Source of the DNA: Vondammii sp040505895
GTDB taxonomy: Bacteria; Pseudomonadota; Gammaproteobacteria; Chromatiales; Chromatiaceae
Assembly: GCA_040505895.1 (NCBI GenBank)
Contig: JBEVXU010000016.1
Location: forward strand, 1 to 64,000
Direction of reading: 5' to 3'
DNA: 64,000 nucleotides
Part shown: positions 1-8,766 of the stretch, piece after piece
How the letters are laid out: every line of letters begins with the position of its first letter
Position numbering within the stretch: position 1 is the stretch's first letter
Translations under genes and position numbers: made by a program
Notes under the pieces: generated by a model
Databases searched by the model: none
What the model was told of the DNA's origin: nothing
Seen by the model: only the letters and a program-made list of their open reading frames with translations

Positions 1-80
1 TCATATCCTGAACAGAAGCCATTGACAGAGAAGGTAAAAATGAGAAATCAGTGCTAATAGTTGACAGGTCAATCCATATC

Positions 81-140
81 AGGAGCGAACTCGTTCGCGA
101 TCAGCTCCGTGGCATACTCTTCGCGAACATGTTCGCTCCT
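81..140. repeat. GAGCGAA-type palindromic repeat, copy 1
   Basis: A GGAGCGAAC half is followed by GTTCGCGA, a short spacer, then TCGCGAAC and GTTCGCTCC, so the two outer arms are inverted complements and each arm is itself a small palindrome. A second copy of the same design lies at 36187-36245 after rsgA. This resembles REP/BIME-type extragenic repeats; no function is shown. Confidence 0.7.
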
Positions 141-164
141 ACACCATGTCACGGGACTGTTGTG

Positions 165-244
165 GATAGCGATTAGATTTTAAACGCCGATATTGTCCAG
201 GCTGAGTAGATAGCAATCGCTAATGACTTGCTTAGAGGCCCCTT
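165..244. repeat. Partial copy of the 160-bp MITE-like family
   Basis: The right part matches the other copies: a core resembling the CGCTGATATTG block, then GCAATCGCTAATGACTTG and the terminal CTTAGAGGCCCC, a variant of the family end TCAGAGGCTCCC. The left terminus is not recognisable, so this is a degraded or truncated copy; the left limit is approximate. Confidence 0.5.
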
Positions 245-384
245 AATGTGGGCCAAAATACGGCCTAACTCCCTCTCCCACAAAAAATATTTATCGGGGG
301 ATGATCTTGCATTGCACAATTCCCACAAAAACCCTACCATTCCACCGCACCCAACCACCCAATTCAGACTGTTTGAGGAAAAAG

Positions 385-2748
385 ATGAGCAACTATGTCC
401 AGTGGCTAAGTGACTTGGGGATGTCCGATGTTGAGAACGTCGGTGGCAAGAATGCCTCCCTCGGCGAGATGATCCAGAATCTTACCAAGCTTGGAGTACA
501 GGTTCCGGGCGGCTTTGCCACCACCGCCTACGCCTATCGGGAATATCTTGCCACCGACGGTCTAGCTGGTCGCATAAATGCAGCACTCGACGCACTAGAT
601 GTAGATGATGTCAAAGCACTGGCGGTAACCGGCGCGCAGATTCGTCAATGGATTATGGACACACCATTCCAACCAGCGCTGAATCAAGCGATCGATGAGG
701 CCTACAGCGCACTCATCGAGGAGTATGGTGATCAGGTCACTTGGGCGGTACGCTCCTCCGCTACGGCGGAAGATCTGCCGGATGCCTCCTTTGCAGGACA
801 ACAGGAAACTTTCCTCAACGTCCTCGGCCTCGACAACATCAAACAGCAGATTCACGAAGTATTTGCCTCCCTCTTCAATGACCGCGCCATCGCCTATCGC
901 GAGCACCAGGGCTTTGAACACAGTCTGGTCGCGCTCTCCGCCGGCATCCAGAAAATGATCCGCTCAGACATCGGTGCCTCCGGTGTCGCCTTCACCCTCG
1001 ACACCGAATCCGGCTTTCGTGATGCGGTCTTTATCACCTCCAGTTATGGCCTGGGTGAGATGGTGGTTCAGGGTGCCGTCAATCCAGATGAATTCTATGT
1101 TCACAAGCCAACTCTAGCGGCAGACCGCCCCGCCGTAGTGCGCCGCAACGTGGGCCACAAAGCGATAAAAATGATCTACAGCAGCGACGGCGACAGCCCG
1201 GTGAAGATCGTTGATGTGGATGAGGCGGATACCCATAAATTCTCCATTACCGACGCTGAGTGTGAAGAGTTGGCCCGACAGGCAGTCATCATTGAGAAGC
1301 ATTACGGCCGTCCAATGGATATTGAGTGGGCCCGTGACGGTCTCGACCACCGCCTCTATATTGTTCAGGCGCGCCCTGAGACGGTACAGAGCCGCGCCGG
1401 CAATATCATGGAGCGCTACGAGATCAAGCAGCGCGGCAAAGTGATCACCGAAGGCCGCTCGATCGGTTCACGCATCGGTGCCGGTACCGCCAAAGTGATT
1501 AAAAGCCTGGATGATATGGACCAGATCCAGCCCGGTGATGTGTTGGTGACCGACATGACCGATCCTGACTGGGAACCGATCATGAAGCGTGCCTCCGCCA
1601 TCGTCACCAACCGTGGCGGCCGTACCTGCCATGCTGCCATTATCGCCCGCGAATTGGGCGTACCGGCGGTGGTCGGTACCAACGATGCCACCCGCAAGAT
1701 CAAGACCGGCCACGAAGTCACCGTCTCCTGCGCCGAAGGCGACACCGGTTTTATCTACGAAGGTATTCTCGATTTTGAGTACAAGCAGATCGAACTCAAT
1801 GCCATGCCGGAGATCCCCACCAAAATCATGATGAATGTGGGTAATCCAGATCGTGCCTTCGACTTCGCCTCCACTCCCAACGCCGGTATCGGTCTGGCAC
1901 GGATGGAGTTTATTATCAACAACATGATCGGCATCCACCCACAGGCGCTGCTGGAGTACGACAATCTGCCGGATGACCTGAAAGGGGAGATTGCACCACG
2001 TATCGCCGCCTACAAAAGCCCTGAGGATTTTTACATCTCCAAGATCGCAGAGGGGGTATCCACCCTGGCAGCGGCCTTCACACCGGGCCCTGTCATCGTG
2101 CGCATGTCCGACTTCAAGTCTAACGAATACGCCAATCTGATCGGTGGTACAAGTTACGAACCGAAGGAGGAAAACCCGATGATCGGATTCCGTGGTGCTG
2201 CCCGTTATGTCTCTGAGAGCTTCAAGCCCTGCTGGGAGATGGAGTGCAAGGCACTCAAGTATGTCCGTGACGAGATGGGCTTCACCAATATCGAGATCAT
2301 GATCCCCTTCGTTCGCACACTGGATGAGGCCAAAAATGTTGTAGAAGCACTGGCAGCCAATGGTCTGGTACGCGGAGAGAACGGACTGCGTCTAATCATG
2401 ATGTGCGAGCTCCCCTCTAATGCGGTGCTGGCGGATGAGTTCCTCGAGTATTTCGACGGTTTCTCTATCGGCTCAAACGACATGACCCAACTCACTCTCG
2501 GCCTCGACCGCGATTCCAGTCTCATCGCCAAGAGCTTCGATGAACGCGACCCGGCGGTTAAAAAAATGCTGAGCATGGCAATCTCCGCCTGTAAGGCGAA
2601 GGGTAAATATGTCGGCATCTGTGGCCAGGGCCCTTCTGATCACCCCGACCTGGCGAAGTGGCTGCTTGAACAGGGCATCAGCAGCGTCTCCCTCAACCCG
2701 GACACAGTTGTCGATACCTGGCTATTTATGGCCGGGCAGACTGCCTAA
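385..2748 (+). CDS. ppsA: Phosphoenolpyruvate synthase
   Basis: Converts pyruvate, ATP and water to phosphoenolpyruvate, AMP and phosphate, the gluconeogenic entry from C3 acids. The 787-residue protein is close to the E. coli length (792). It opens with the ATP-grasp pyruvate/PEP-binding domain (GGKNASLGEM near residue 20, RSSATAEDLPDASFAGQQET near 125), has the phosphohistidine swivel domain with GGRTCHAAIIARELG (catalytic His about 416), and ends with the PEP-utilising barrel (GSNDMTQLTLGLDRDS; Cys in GICGQGPSDHP). I chose the ATG at 385 because GAGGAA lies 5 bp upstream; a longer frame from 301 has no such site. It is monocistronic, and a CACAGAG repeat follows the stop. A second pyruvate-to-PEP enzyme, PPDK, lies 6 kb downstream. 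Confidence 0.97.
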   Translation: MSNYVQWLSDLGMSDVENVGGKNASLGEMIQNLTKLGVQVPGGFATTAYAYREYLATDGLAGRINAALDALDVDDVKALAVTGAQIRQWIMDTPFQPALNQAIDEAYSALIEEYGDQVTWAVRSSATAEDLPDASFAGQQETFLNVLGLDNIKQQIHEVFASLFNDRAIAYREHQGFEHSLVALSAGIQKMIRSDIGASGVAFTLDTESGFRDAVFITSSYGLGEMVVQGAVNPDEFYVHKPTLAADRPAVVRRNVGHKAIKMIYSSDGDSPVKIVDVDEADTHKFSITDAECEELARQAVIIEKHYGRPMDIEWARDGLDHRLYIVQARPETVQSRAGNIMERYEIKQRGKVITEGRSIGSRIGAGTAKVIKSLDDMDQIQPGDVLVTDMTDPDWEPIMKRASAIVTNRGGRTCHAAIIARELGVPAVVGTNDATRKIKTGHEVTVSCAEGDTGFIYEGILDFEYKQIELNAMPEIPTKIMMNVGNPDRAFDFASTPNAGIGLARMEFIINNMIGIHPQALLEYDNLPDDLKGEIAPRIAAYKSPEDFYISKIAEGVSTLAAAFTPGPVIVRMSDFKSNEYANLIGGTSYEPKEENPMIGFRGAARYVSESFKPCWEMECKALKYVRDEMGFTNIEIMIPFVRTLDEAKNVVEALAANGLVRGENGLRLIMMCELPSNAVLADEFLEYFDGFSIGSNDMTQLTLGLDRDSSLIAKSFDERDPAVKKMLSMAISACKAKGKYVGICGQGPSDHPDLAKWLLEQGISSVSLNPDTVVDTWLFMAGQTA

Positions 2749-2750
2749 CA

Positions 2751-2799
2751 AAGCGGGATACAGAGAAGACAGAGGAGCACAGAAGTCGCAGAGAAAAGC
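2751..2799 (+). repeat. Post-stop CACAGAG/CGCAGAG repeat, copy 1
   Basis: The purine-rich run AGCGGGATACAGAGAAGACA continues to GTCGCAGAGAAAAGC immediately after the ppsA stop codon. It is one of four similar runs in the window, each starting within about 30 bp of a plus-strand stop codon (ppsA, ettA, ppdK, rsgA). Confidence 0.65.
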
Positions 2800-2958
2800 A
2801 TTAAGGCTTGCTTGCGACCTGTGCTCCCCTCCCCCACAACAGCTTCCACAAATAACCCCCCCTTTCATAAGCTCATTTCACACTGGATTTGGGTGTAGAA
2901 TCACACCATCAAAATCAGACTGGGCCAAATGCCCGGCAACCTTTTCTAGGAGAGAACA

Positions 2959-4371
2959 GTGGAAGAGAAGCATGTAGACGTCGCCATCATCGGTTCCGGT
3001 AGCGCCGGGCTATACGCCCTGGGCAAGGTCAAGCCTTCGGGTAAGAGTTTCGTCCTGATCAACGGCGGCGAACCCGGCACTACCTGTGCCCGGGTCGGTT
3101 GCATGCCTTCCAAAGCATTGATTCAGGTGGCCGAGGATTACCACCGCACCAACATTCTTGGCCGTTACGGCGTAGAGGGTCACAAGTCCCTCACCCTGGA
3201 CAGTGAAGAGACCATGGAATACGTCCAGGATATGCGCGACACCTTTGTTGATCGGGTACTTGGCAACAGCACCGACCATATGAGCGACGAGGTGTTCATC
3301 GAAGGCTATGCCAAATTCGTTGAGCCCAACCTCCTCGACGTAGAAGGCAAACGCTTCCGTGCCGACAAAATCATCATTGCCACCGGCTCCACCCCCGTCG
3401 TCCCAGCCCCTTGGCGAGCATTTGGCGACCGCATCCTCACTACCGATGAAGTGTTTGAGATGGAAGACCTGCCGGCATCCGTTGCCGTCATCGGCCTCGG
3501 CGTCATCGGTTTGGAGATCGGTCAGTCCCTCTCCCGCCTCGGCGTTGAGGTCACCGGTTTTGATATGTTGAAGACCATTGGCGGTCTCGATGATCCGGAG
3601 GTGGCAAAGAGTGCCATCGATATCCTCGGTAAGGAGTTTCCGCTCCACCTCGGCGCTGCTGCAGAGGTTACCGAAGAAGGAGAAAAACTGCGGGTCACCG
3701 CCGGCGAACATTCAGTGGTGGTCGACAAGGTGCTGGCCAGCCTCGGGCGCCGTCCCAACCTCGACAATCTGGCAATCGAAAACGCCGGCATTGAGCTTGA
3801 TACGCGCGGCATCCCGGCCTATGACCGCAACACCATGCAGATTGGAGATAGCCATATCTTTATCGCCGGCGACGTCAACGGTGAGCGCCCCCTACTCCAC
3901 GAGGCAGGCGACGAAGGGCGCATAGCCGGCCATAACGCCACCAGTGAACAGATTCAGGCATTTGAGCGAAAAACCACCTTGGCTATCAACTTCTGTGATC
4001 CTAACATCTGCCACATAGGTGCCCGCTGGTCGGAGCTTGATGAGGCAACTACTGCCGTAGGTGAGGTGAAACTGCCACCTGTCGGTCGCGCCCTGATCAT
4101 GGGAAAAAACAAGGGTATTATCCGCGTTTATGCCGACAAGAGCAGCGGCAAACTATTGGGCTCAGAAATGATCTGCACCAAGGGGGAGAATCTGGCACAC
4201 CTCCTGGCTTGGTGCATCCAGCAGAAAATGACCGTGGGTCAACTACTGCAGATGCCTTTCTACCACCCGGTGATCGAAGAGGCACTGCAGGCGGCGCTCT
4301 ACGACCTCTACCACAAGGTGGAGACAAAAAATGAAGGTGCGATTCCTGAACTGGTACCCATCAACAAGTAA
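2959..4371 (+). CDS. Dihydrolipoamide dehydrogenase-like flavoprotein
   Basis: A 470-residue pyridine-nucleotide disulfide oxidoreductase of the class I (E3, glutathione/mercuric reductase) family, which moves electrons between NAD(P)H, FAD and a redox-active Cys pair. The N-terminus has the FAD GSGSAG motif (about 11-16); the redox disulfide is CARVGC followed by MPSKA (about 43-52); GLGVIGLEIG (about 178) is the NAD(P) fold; FIAGDVNG is the second FAD motif; and FYHPVIEEAL near the end carries the His-Glu catalytic pair. The start is GTG at 2959 with AGGAG about 5 bp upstream. It stands alone, without pyruvate or 2-oxoglutarate dehydrogenase subunits, and the disulfide motif differs from canonical E3 (C-x-N-x-GCIPSK), so the substrate may not be lipoamide. 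I leave the symbol blank for this reason. Confidence 0.85.
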   Translation: MEEKHVDVAIIGSGSAGLYALGKVKPSGKSFVLINGGEPGTTCARVGCMPSKALIQVAEDYHRTNILGRYGVEGHKSLTLDSEETMEYVQDMRDTFVDRVLGNSTDHMSDEVFIEGYAKFVEPNLLDVEGKRFRADKIIIATGSTPVVPAPWRAFGDRILTTDEVFEMEDLPASVAVIGLGVIGLEIGQSLSRLGVEVTGFDMLKTIGGLDDPEVAKSAIDILGKEFPLHLGAAAEVTEEGEKLRVTAGEHSVVVDKVLASLGRRPNLDNLAIENAGIELDTRGIPAYDRNTMQIGDSHIFIAGDVNGERPLLHEAGDEGRIAGHNATSEQIQAFERKTTLAINFCDPNICHIGARWSELDEATTAVGEVKLPPVGRALIMGKNKGIIRVYADKSSGKLLGSEMICTKGENLAHLLAWCIQQKMTVGQLLQMPFYHPVIEEALQAALYDLYHKVETKNEGAIPELVPINK

Positions 4372-4393
4372 TAACCCTTCACACAGTGACAAT

Positions 4394-4427
4394 GGCGGCG
4401 TCATCTCGTCTTCCAGGTGATGCCGCC
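4394..4427 (+). terminator. Hairpin after the disulfide reductase gene
   Basis: GGCGGCGTCATC (4394-4405) can pair with GGTGATGCCGCC (4416-4427), a 12-bp stem with two G-U pairs and a 10-nt loop, starting 22 bp after the stop codon. No clear U-tract follows, so this may be a terminator or a 3'-end stabiliser. Confidence 0.5.
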
Positions 4428-4441
4428 CTTCCATACCGCTT

Positions 4442-4601
4442 GGGAGACTCTGATTAAGTCTGGTTAGATTTAGGCTGAGATAAAATTGTTCCAATTTGTT
4501 TCGAAGTGAGCAGTAATAGTCACTCTATTGCAGCGATCTTCGGAACGAATTTGGGCGATTTTAGCCAGCGTAAAATAGTCATGACTTGATCAGGGTCTCC
4601 C
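4442..4601. repeat. 160-bp MITE-like palindromic element, full copy
   Basis: Begins GGGAGACTCTGATTAAGTC and ends GACTTGATCAGGGTCTCCC; the two halves are imperfect inverted complements along the whole length. It has exactly the length of the copy at 6422-6581. No coding capacity. It fills much of the 365-bp gap before the lipoprotein gene. Confidence 0.75.
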
Positions 4602-4736
4602 TTGCATCCACATAGGTGAGAGGCTTATCACAGTTCGTCTCTACTTGTACCCACACACCTCTGCACATGTGATCTGATTCAACTATTGTCCCGTACACCT
4701 TCTCTATGCTTAGAGCACGCAAAACGGGATACGAGT

Positions 4737-5690
4737 ATGAAATTGATTACTGTGAGCCTATCTGGAATAGTTGCTTTGCTGTTAAGCGGCTGTATGAGTC
4801 AGCCCACGTATAAGGATTTCTCAGGCCAGGATAACCTCTCGTCAAAGGCGATGGAGGTTGTGAACTACAAGATCAATCCCGATATCACCGGCGCCCCTCT
4901 CTCCTGTGTAACAGTGATGCCACTGCATCTATCTGACGAGAGTCAGGAGGTCATTGAATTTACCTCCATCTCGTTAGGAGAAGGGCAGGAATTTTCTCAG
5001 CTTGCCTATGATCACAAGCTGAAGCCTGCAGACAAAAGGAAGCTGGTAAGAAAGCTCTTTCAGGCACATATAGCTTCCACACCAATCAAATTGGTTTCCC
5101 AACACGAGGTAGACACGGCCCTTGCCAAGTTGGGTGGAAAAGCAACAGATTCCGCACTGTCAAAACAGGTAGGCTGTGGCTGGCAGCTAAGAGGAACCAT
5201 CACTGAGTTCAGCGTTCAGCGAATGGGTATCTACTCCGCACTAAAGGTGGGGGCGAAAATGCAGCTTGTTCGTGCTGCTGATGGCTTCATCATCTGGGAG
5301 GGCTCACATCTGGCCACCAGTCAGGAGGGTGCCGTACCGCTCTCTCCTATCGACCTGATGGTTGGGGTATTCAGGGCCAATCAGATCATCAACGCTGATG
5401 AGATGGAGAGTGTAACCAGTGATTTGGCTAGGCGTCTGGTGCGCACTATGCCCCTGGACTCGAAAAATATTTTAGTGGCTGCAGCGCGGATCAATCACCT
5501 CTTCCGGGTGACCTCCCAAGGGCTCAACCTACGTGCCGGTCCAGGCATCAAATATTCAGTTACCAAAGTATTGAAGAGCTCAGAGCAGGTGGCCCTTGTG
5601 AGTGACAAGAAACGCGCTCCCTGGTATCAGGTCAAAACAGCTGATGGAGTGGAGGGTTATGTCTCGAAGAAATTTCTGGCGCCAATGTAG
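4737..5690 (+). CDS. Lipoprotein with C-terminal SH3b domain
   Basis: A 317-residue predicted outer-membrane or periplasmic lipoprotein. The ATG at 4737 gives a clean lipoprotein signal ending LLLSGC, so Cys about 19 would be the lipidated residue; a longer frame from 4686 would bury this signal. The middle (about 45-240) resembles the fold of periplasmic lipoproteins such as GNA1162/CsgG-like proteins in gross pattern (alternating strands, QLRGTITEFSV, IIWEGSHLAT), but I do not assign it. The last 65 residues form a bacterial SH3 domain (GLNLRAGPGIKYSVTKVL through WYQVKTADGVEGYV), which often binds peptidoglycan or protein partners. It is alone between a MITE-like element and a convergent minus-strand gene pair. 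Confidence 0.75.
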   Translation: MKLITVSLSGIVALLLSGCMSQPTYKDFSGQDNLSSKAMEVVNYKINPDITGAPLSCVTVMPLHLSDESQEVIEFTSISLGEGQEFSQLAYDHKLKPADKRKLVRKLFQAHIASTPIKLVSQHEVDTALAKLGGKATDSALSKQVGCGWQLRGTITEFSVQRMGIYSALKVGAKMQLVRAADGFIIWEGSHLATSQEGAVPLSPIDLMVGVFRANQIINADEMESVTSDLARRLVRTMPLDSKNILVAAARINHLFRVTSQGLNLRAGPGIKYSVTKVLKSSEQVALVSDKKRAPWYQVKTADGVEGYVSKKFLAPM

Positions 5691-5737
5691 CAGTTTTCCG
5701 GTAAGCAAATCGTATAAATGCTCTGCTCGAAAATAGT

Positions 5738-6022
5738 TTAGAAATCGTAGTAGGCGCTACGAAGATATCCAGCGATACCCCGTAGCTCTTCTTCTGTCAG
5801 TTTCACCTTGCCATCACGGCTATAGCCTAATACCCGTGTAACAAGCGCCTCCGGCGATGTCACTTTCCGTTCATCCAGAAGGTAGATAGTGGAACTGTGA
5901 CACCCTCGACAGTAGAGGTCATGAAGATGCCGACTGCGTTTGTTCTGACCGGCAGACAGATTAGTCGCCACGGTAAAAAACAGAAGCATCAAAAGCAGCA
6001 GGCGATTTAGCAAACAACTCAT
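5738..6022 (-). CDS. Small monohaem cytochrome c-like protein
   Basis: A 94-residue exported protein with an N-terminal hydrophobic signal (LLLLMLLFFTVATNLSAG) and one haem c motif, CRGCH, near residue 38. The C-terminal half has the helix pattern of small class I cytochromes (LTEEELRGIAGYLRSAYYDF), although no axial Met is obvious. It could be a periplasmic electron shuttle or a haem-binding accessory protein. Its start codon overlaps the stop of the upstream lipoprotein gene (ATGA), which implies translational coupling in a two-gene operon. Confidence 0.75.
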   Translation of the reverse strand: MSCLLNRLLLLMLLFFTVATNLSAGQNKRSRHLHDLYCRGCHSSTIYLLDERKVTSPEALVTRVLGYSRDGKVKLTEEELRGIAGYLRSAYYDF

Positions 6023-6381
6023 TTCGTCTCTCTACTAAAGCGACCTATCGCATGGTTGGATAGCATCAACTCGCCCTGCTCACCATCGATCACCCTGAAG
6101 CTGTAACTAAGTTCGATATCGGTGTTATCAGCTACAGTGCACTTCATCTGGATTTCGTCACTGCCGATACCGCCCCAAAAACAGCGTCGCACCGAATCCT
6201 CACGCCCTTTAACATAAAGCTGGGCTCTGCCGTCAAAGCCTACCTCCAAACGAACAAACTCACTATCCGTACCTGTCGAGAGCCAGTTTCCGGAACCGGA
6301 ATGAGCGCCACAACCAGCTAGCAGCAGAGGAATAAACAGCAATAGAAACTTATTCTTTGAATTCATAGCGACATTTTTCAT
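6019..6381 (-). CDS. Small hypothetical lipoprotein
   Basis: About 120 residues. A short basic N-terminus is followed by FLLLFIPLLLAGC, a typical lipobox, so this is a membrane-anchored lipoprotein. The mature part is beta-rich (EFVRLEVGFDGRAQLYVKG, IELSYSFRVIDGEQGELMLS) with two Cys, and I do not recognise a family. The start is uncertain: ATG at 6381 or 6366 both keep the signal and neither has a strong ribosome site. It overlaps the following cytochrome gene by 4 bp. A MITE-like element lies 41 bp upstream, so its promoter may come from or have been disrupted by that element. Confidence 0.6.
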   Translation of the reverse strand: MKNVAMNSKNKFLLLFIPLLLAGCGAHSGSGNWLSTGTDSEFVRLEVGFDGRAQLYVKGREDSVRRCFWGGIGSDEIQMKCTVADNTDIELSYSFRVIDGEQGELMLSNHAIGRFSRETK

Positions 6382-6421
6382 TGTATTCAACTGAAGAGCC
6401 TTGACCCACATCATTCCGCCA

Positions 6422-6581
6422 GGGAGTCTCTGAATAAGTCTGGATGAATTGAGTTGTGCTCAGGAGACGCAAGATCAAGGCGAAGATCGTAGCTAATAGC
6501 AGTCTATTAGCAAGATTTTCAACGCTGATATTGCGTCTCATGAGCACGAGGCAATCGTTCATGATTTGTTCAGAGGCTCCC
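6422..6581. repeat. 160-bp MITE-like palindromic element, best copy
   Basis: Termini GGGAGTCTCTGAATAAGTC and CATGATTTGTTCAGAGGCTCCC are near-perfect inverted repeats, and the inner halves (AGGAGACGCAAGATCAA against ATATTGCGTCTCATGAG) also pair, so the whole 160 bp can fold into one hairpin. Same length as 4442-4601. It fills most of the 342-bp gap between the lipoprotein gene and ettA. No coding capacity. Confidence 0.8.
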
Positions 6582-6723
6582 TAGATGAGGCAAACGGCAG
6601 AATGTGCCACAATAGCGCCCCATAAACGGTGAATCAAATCCAAGCGTCAGCCCATTCAATACTGTTGCCATTGGCCACTGCTATATAAGTGGCTGGGCAC
6701 CTCAACCAGAAAAGACATAAAGC

Positions 6724-8391
6724 ATGGCCCAATATATCTATACTATGAACCGCGTCGGCAAGATCGTACCGCCAAAGCGGGTCATTCTGCGCGACATCTC
6801 CCTCTCCTTCTTCCCTGGTGCCAAGATCGGTGTACTGGGGCTCAACGGCTCGGGTAAATCCACCCTATTGAAAATCATGGCGGGATTGGATACCGATATC
6901 GAGGGCGAAGCGCGTCCGCAGGCTGACATCAACGTGGGTTATCTACCCCAGGAGCCACAACTCAATCCAGACAAGGATGTTCGTGGTAACGTGGAAGAGG
7001 CGCTGGGAGATGTAAAACAGGCGATGGATGAATTGGAACAGGTGTATGCCGCCTATGCAGAACCTGACGCCGACTTCGATGCTCTGGCCGCCAAGCAGGC
7101 AAGGCTTGAAGACCTGATCACTGCCAAAGACGGGCATAACCTGGAGCGCACTCTGGAGATTGCCGCTGACGCCCTGCGCCTGCCGCCATGGGATGCAGAT
7201 GTCACCAAACTCTCAGGTGGTGAGCGCCGTCGTGTCGCCCTCTGCCGCCTGCTGCTTGAAAAGCCGGACATGCTGCTTCTCGACGAACCTACCAACCACC
7301 TGGACGCCGAATCCGTGGCCTGGCTTGAGCGCTTCCTTCACGACTATCAAGGCACTGTTGTAGCAGTAACCCATGACCGCTATTTCCTCGACAATGTTGC
7401 CGGTTGGATACTGGAGTTGGACCGTGGCCACGGCATCCCCTGGGAAGGCAACTACTCCTCATGGCTGGAGCAGAAGGAGCAGCGCCTGGAGCAGGAGCAG
7501 AAGCAGGAGCACGCCCGTATTAAAACCATGAAGCAGGAGTTGGAGTGGGTACGCTCCAATCCCAAGGGTCGCCATGCCAAGAGCAAGGCTCGTTTGCAAC
7601 GCTTCGACGAACTGCAGAGCCAGGAGTTCCAGACACGCAGTGAGACTAATGAGATCTACATCCCACCGGGTGAGCGCCTTGGCGATCTGGTGGTCGATGC
7701 AAAAGGACTCACCAAGGCGTTTGATGACAAACTGCTCTATAACGACCTCACCTTCAACCTGCCCAGGGGTGGCATCGTCGGTATTATCGGCCCCAACGGC
7801 GCAGGTAAAACCACCCTCTTCCGCATGATCACCGGTGAGGAGAAACCTGATGCCGGTGAGATGTGTATTGGTGAGAGTGTACAGGTCGCTCATGTGGATC
7901 AATCCCGTGATGCACTGGATGACAACAAAACCGCCTGGGAGGAGATCTCGGGCGGCCACGACCTGATCACAGTGGGAAAATATGAGTTCAACTCCCGTGC
8001 CTGGCTGAGTCGTTTCAACTTCAAGGGTACCGACCAGCAGAAGCGTGTGGGTGATCTCTCCGGTGGTGAACGCAACCGCCTGCATCTGGCAAAGCTGCTG
8101 CAAAGCGGTGGCAATCTGCTGCTACTGGATGAGCCCACCAACGACCTCGACGTGGAAACCCTGCGAGCGCTGGAGGAGGCACTTCTCACCTTCCCAGGCT
8201 GTACCGTTGTCATCTCCCATGACCGATGGTTCCTTGATCGTATCGCCACCCATATTCTTGCCTTTGAGGGTGAGTCAGAGGCCGTCTGGTTTGAAGGCAA
8301 CTACGCTGACTATGAAGCGGATCGCAAACACCGCCTGGGTGCCGAGGCCGACCAGCCTCACCGTATCCATTACAAGCGGCTGGATCGTTAA
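6724..8391 (+). CDS. ettA: Energy-dependent translational throttle protein EttA
   Basis: A 555-residue ABC-F ATPase. EttA binds the ribosomal E site and gates the first peptide bond according to the ADP/ATP ratio; it has no membrane domain. Both nucleotide-binding domains are intact: Walker A GLNGSGKST (about 40), signature LSGGERRRVALCR (about 162), Walker B MLLLDEPTNHLD; then the charged ABC-F linker (KQEHARIKTMKQELEWVRSN, about 265); then GPNGAGKTT (about 358), LSGGERNRLHLAK and LLLLDEPTNDLD. The start MAQYIYTMNRVGK and the length match E. coli EttA. Monocistronic. A CACAGAG repeat starts just after the stop. Confidence 0.96.
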   Translation: MAQYIYTMNRVGKIVPPKRVILRDISLSFFPGAKIGVLGLNGSGKSTLLKIMAGLDTDIEGEARPQADINVGYLPQEPQLNPDKDVRGNVEEALGDVKQAMDELEQVYAAYAEPDADFDALAAKQARLEDLITAKDGHNLERTLEIAADALRLPPWDADVTKLSGGERRRVALCRLLLEKPDMLLLDEPTNHLDAESVAWLERFLHDYQGTVVAVTHDRYFLDNVAGWILELDRGHGIPWEGNYSSWLEQKEQRLEQEQKQEHARIKTMKQELEWVRSNPKGRHAKSKARLQRFDELQSQEFQTRSETNEIYIPPGERLGDLVVDAKGLTKAFDDKLLYNDLTFNLPRGGIVGIIGPNGAGKTTLFRMITGEEKPDAGEMCIGESVQVAHVDQSRDALDDNKTAWEEISGGHDLITVGKYEFNSRAWLSRFNFKGTDQQKRVGDLSGGERNRLHLAKLLQSGGNLLLLDEPTNDLDVETLRALEEALLTFPGCTVVISHDRWFLDRIATHILAFEGESEAVWFEGNYADYEADRKHRLGAEADQPHRIHYKRLDR

Positions 8392-8766
8392 ACTGCAAAG
8401 CGGAACACAGAGAACCGCAGAGGGCACAGAGAAAAAACGGTATCAGGATTGTAATTGTATGAACTCTTCTGGCGACTTACTGAATCGTGCCCAGTCACTT
8501 AATCAGAAGCGCCCTAGACTCTGAAATGAAAACTTATTAACTGAATCCGCCAACTCCAGCTAATACTTTTTCACCGGAAACACCCTCTATTTTTGGTAAA
8601 AAAAGATGCGCTAAATCAGTACAAATCAAGCAACGCTATAAAAAATAGGGAAATCGTCGCTTTATGAGTTGACCAAGTGCGTTTGAAAAGGATAATGGGG
8701 CATCTTTTGTCAGTTGATCCGTCAACCAACAGTATCAAGTAATCGCAAAATACAAGGGTTCGAAAA
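8392..8766. other. ettA-ppdK intergenic region
   Basis: The 375 bp hold the CACAGAG repeat just after ettA and an AT-rich stretch (8520-8760) that presumably carries the ppdK promoter. I could not fix a convincing -35/-10 pair, and no gene is apparent. Confidence 0.6.
8397..8440 (+). repeat. Post-stop CACAGAG/CGCAGAG repeat, copy 2
   Basis: AAGCGGAACACAGAGAACCG followed by CAGAGGGCACAGAGAAAAAA starts 6 bp after the ettA stop codon. Close to copy 3 after ppdK (both begin AAGCGGAACACAGAG). Confidence 0.7.

Larger units (their letters stand above)
1..384. other. Intergenic region upstream of ppsA
   Basis: No convincing gene is seen before the ppsA start. The stretch holds a GAGCGAA-type palindromic repeat (about 81-140) and a partial copy of the 160-bp MITE-like family ending near 244. 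Short open frames here lack ribosome sites and overlap the repeats. Confidence 0.6.
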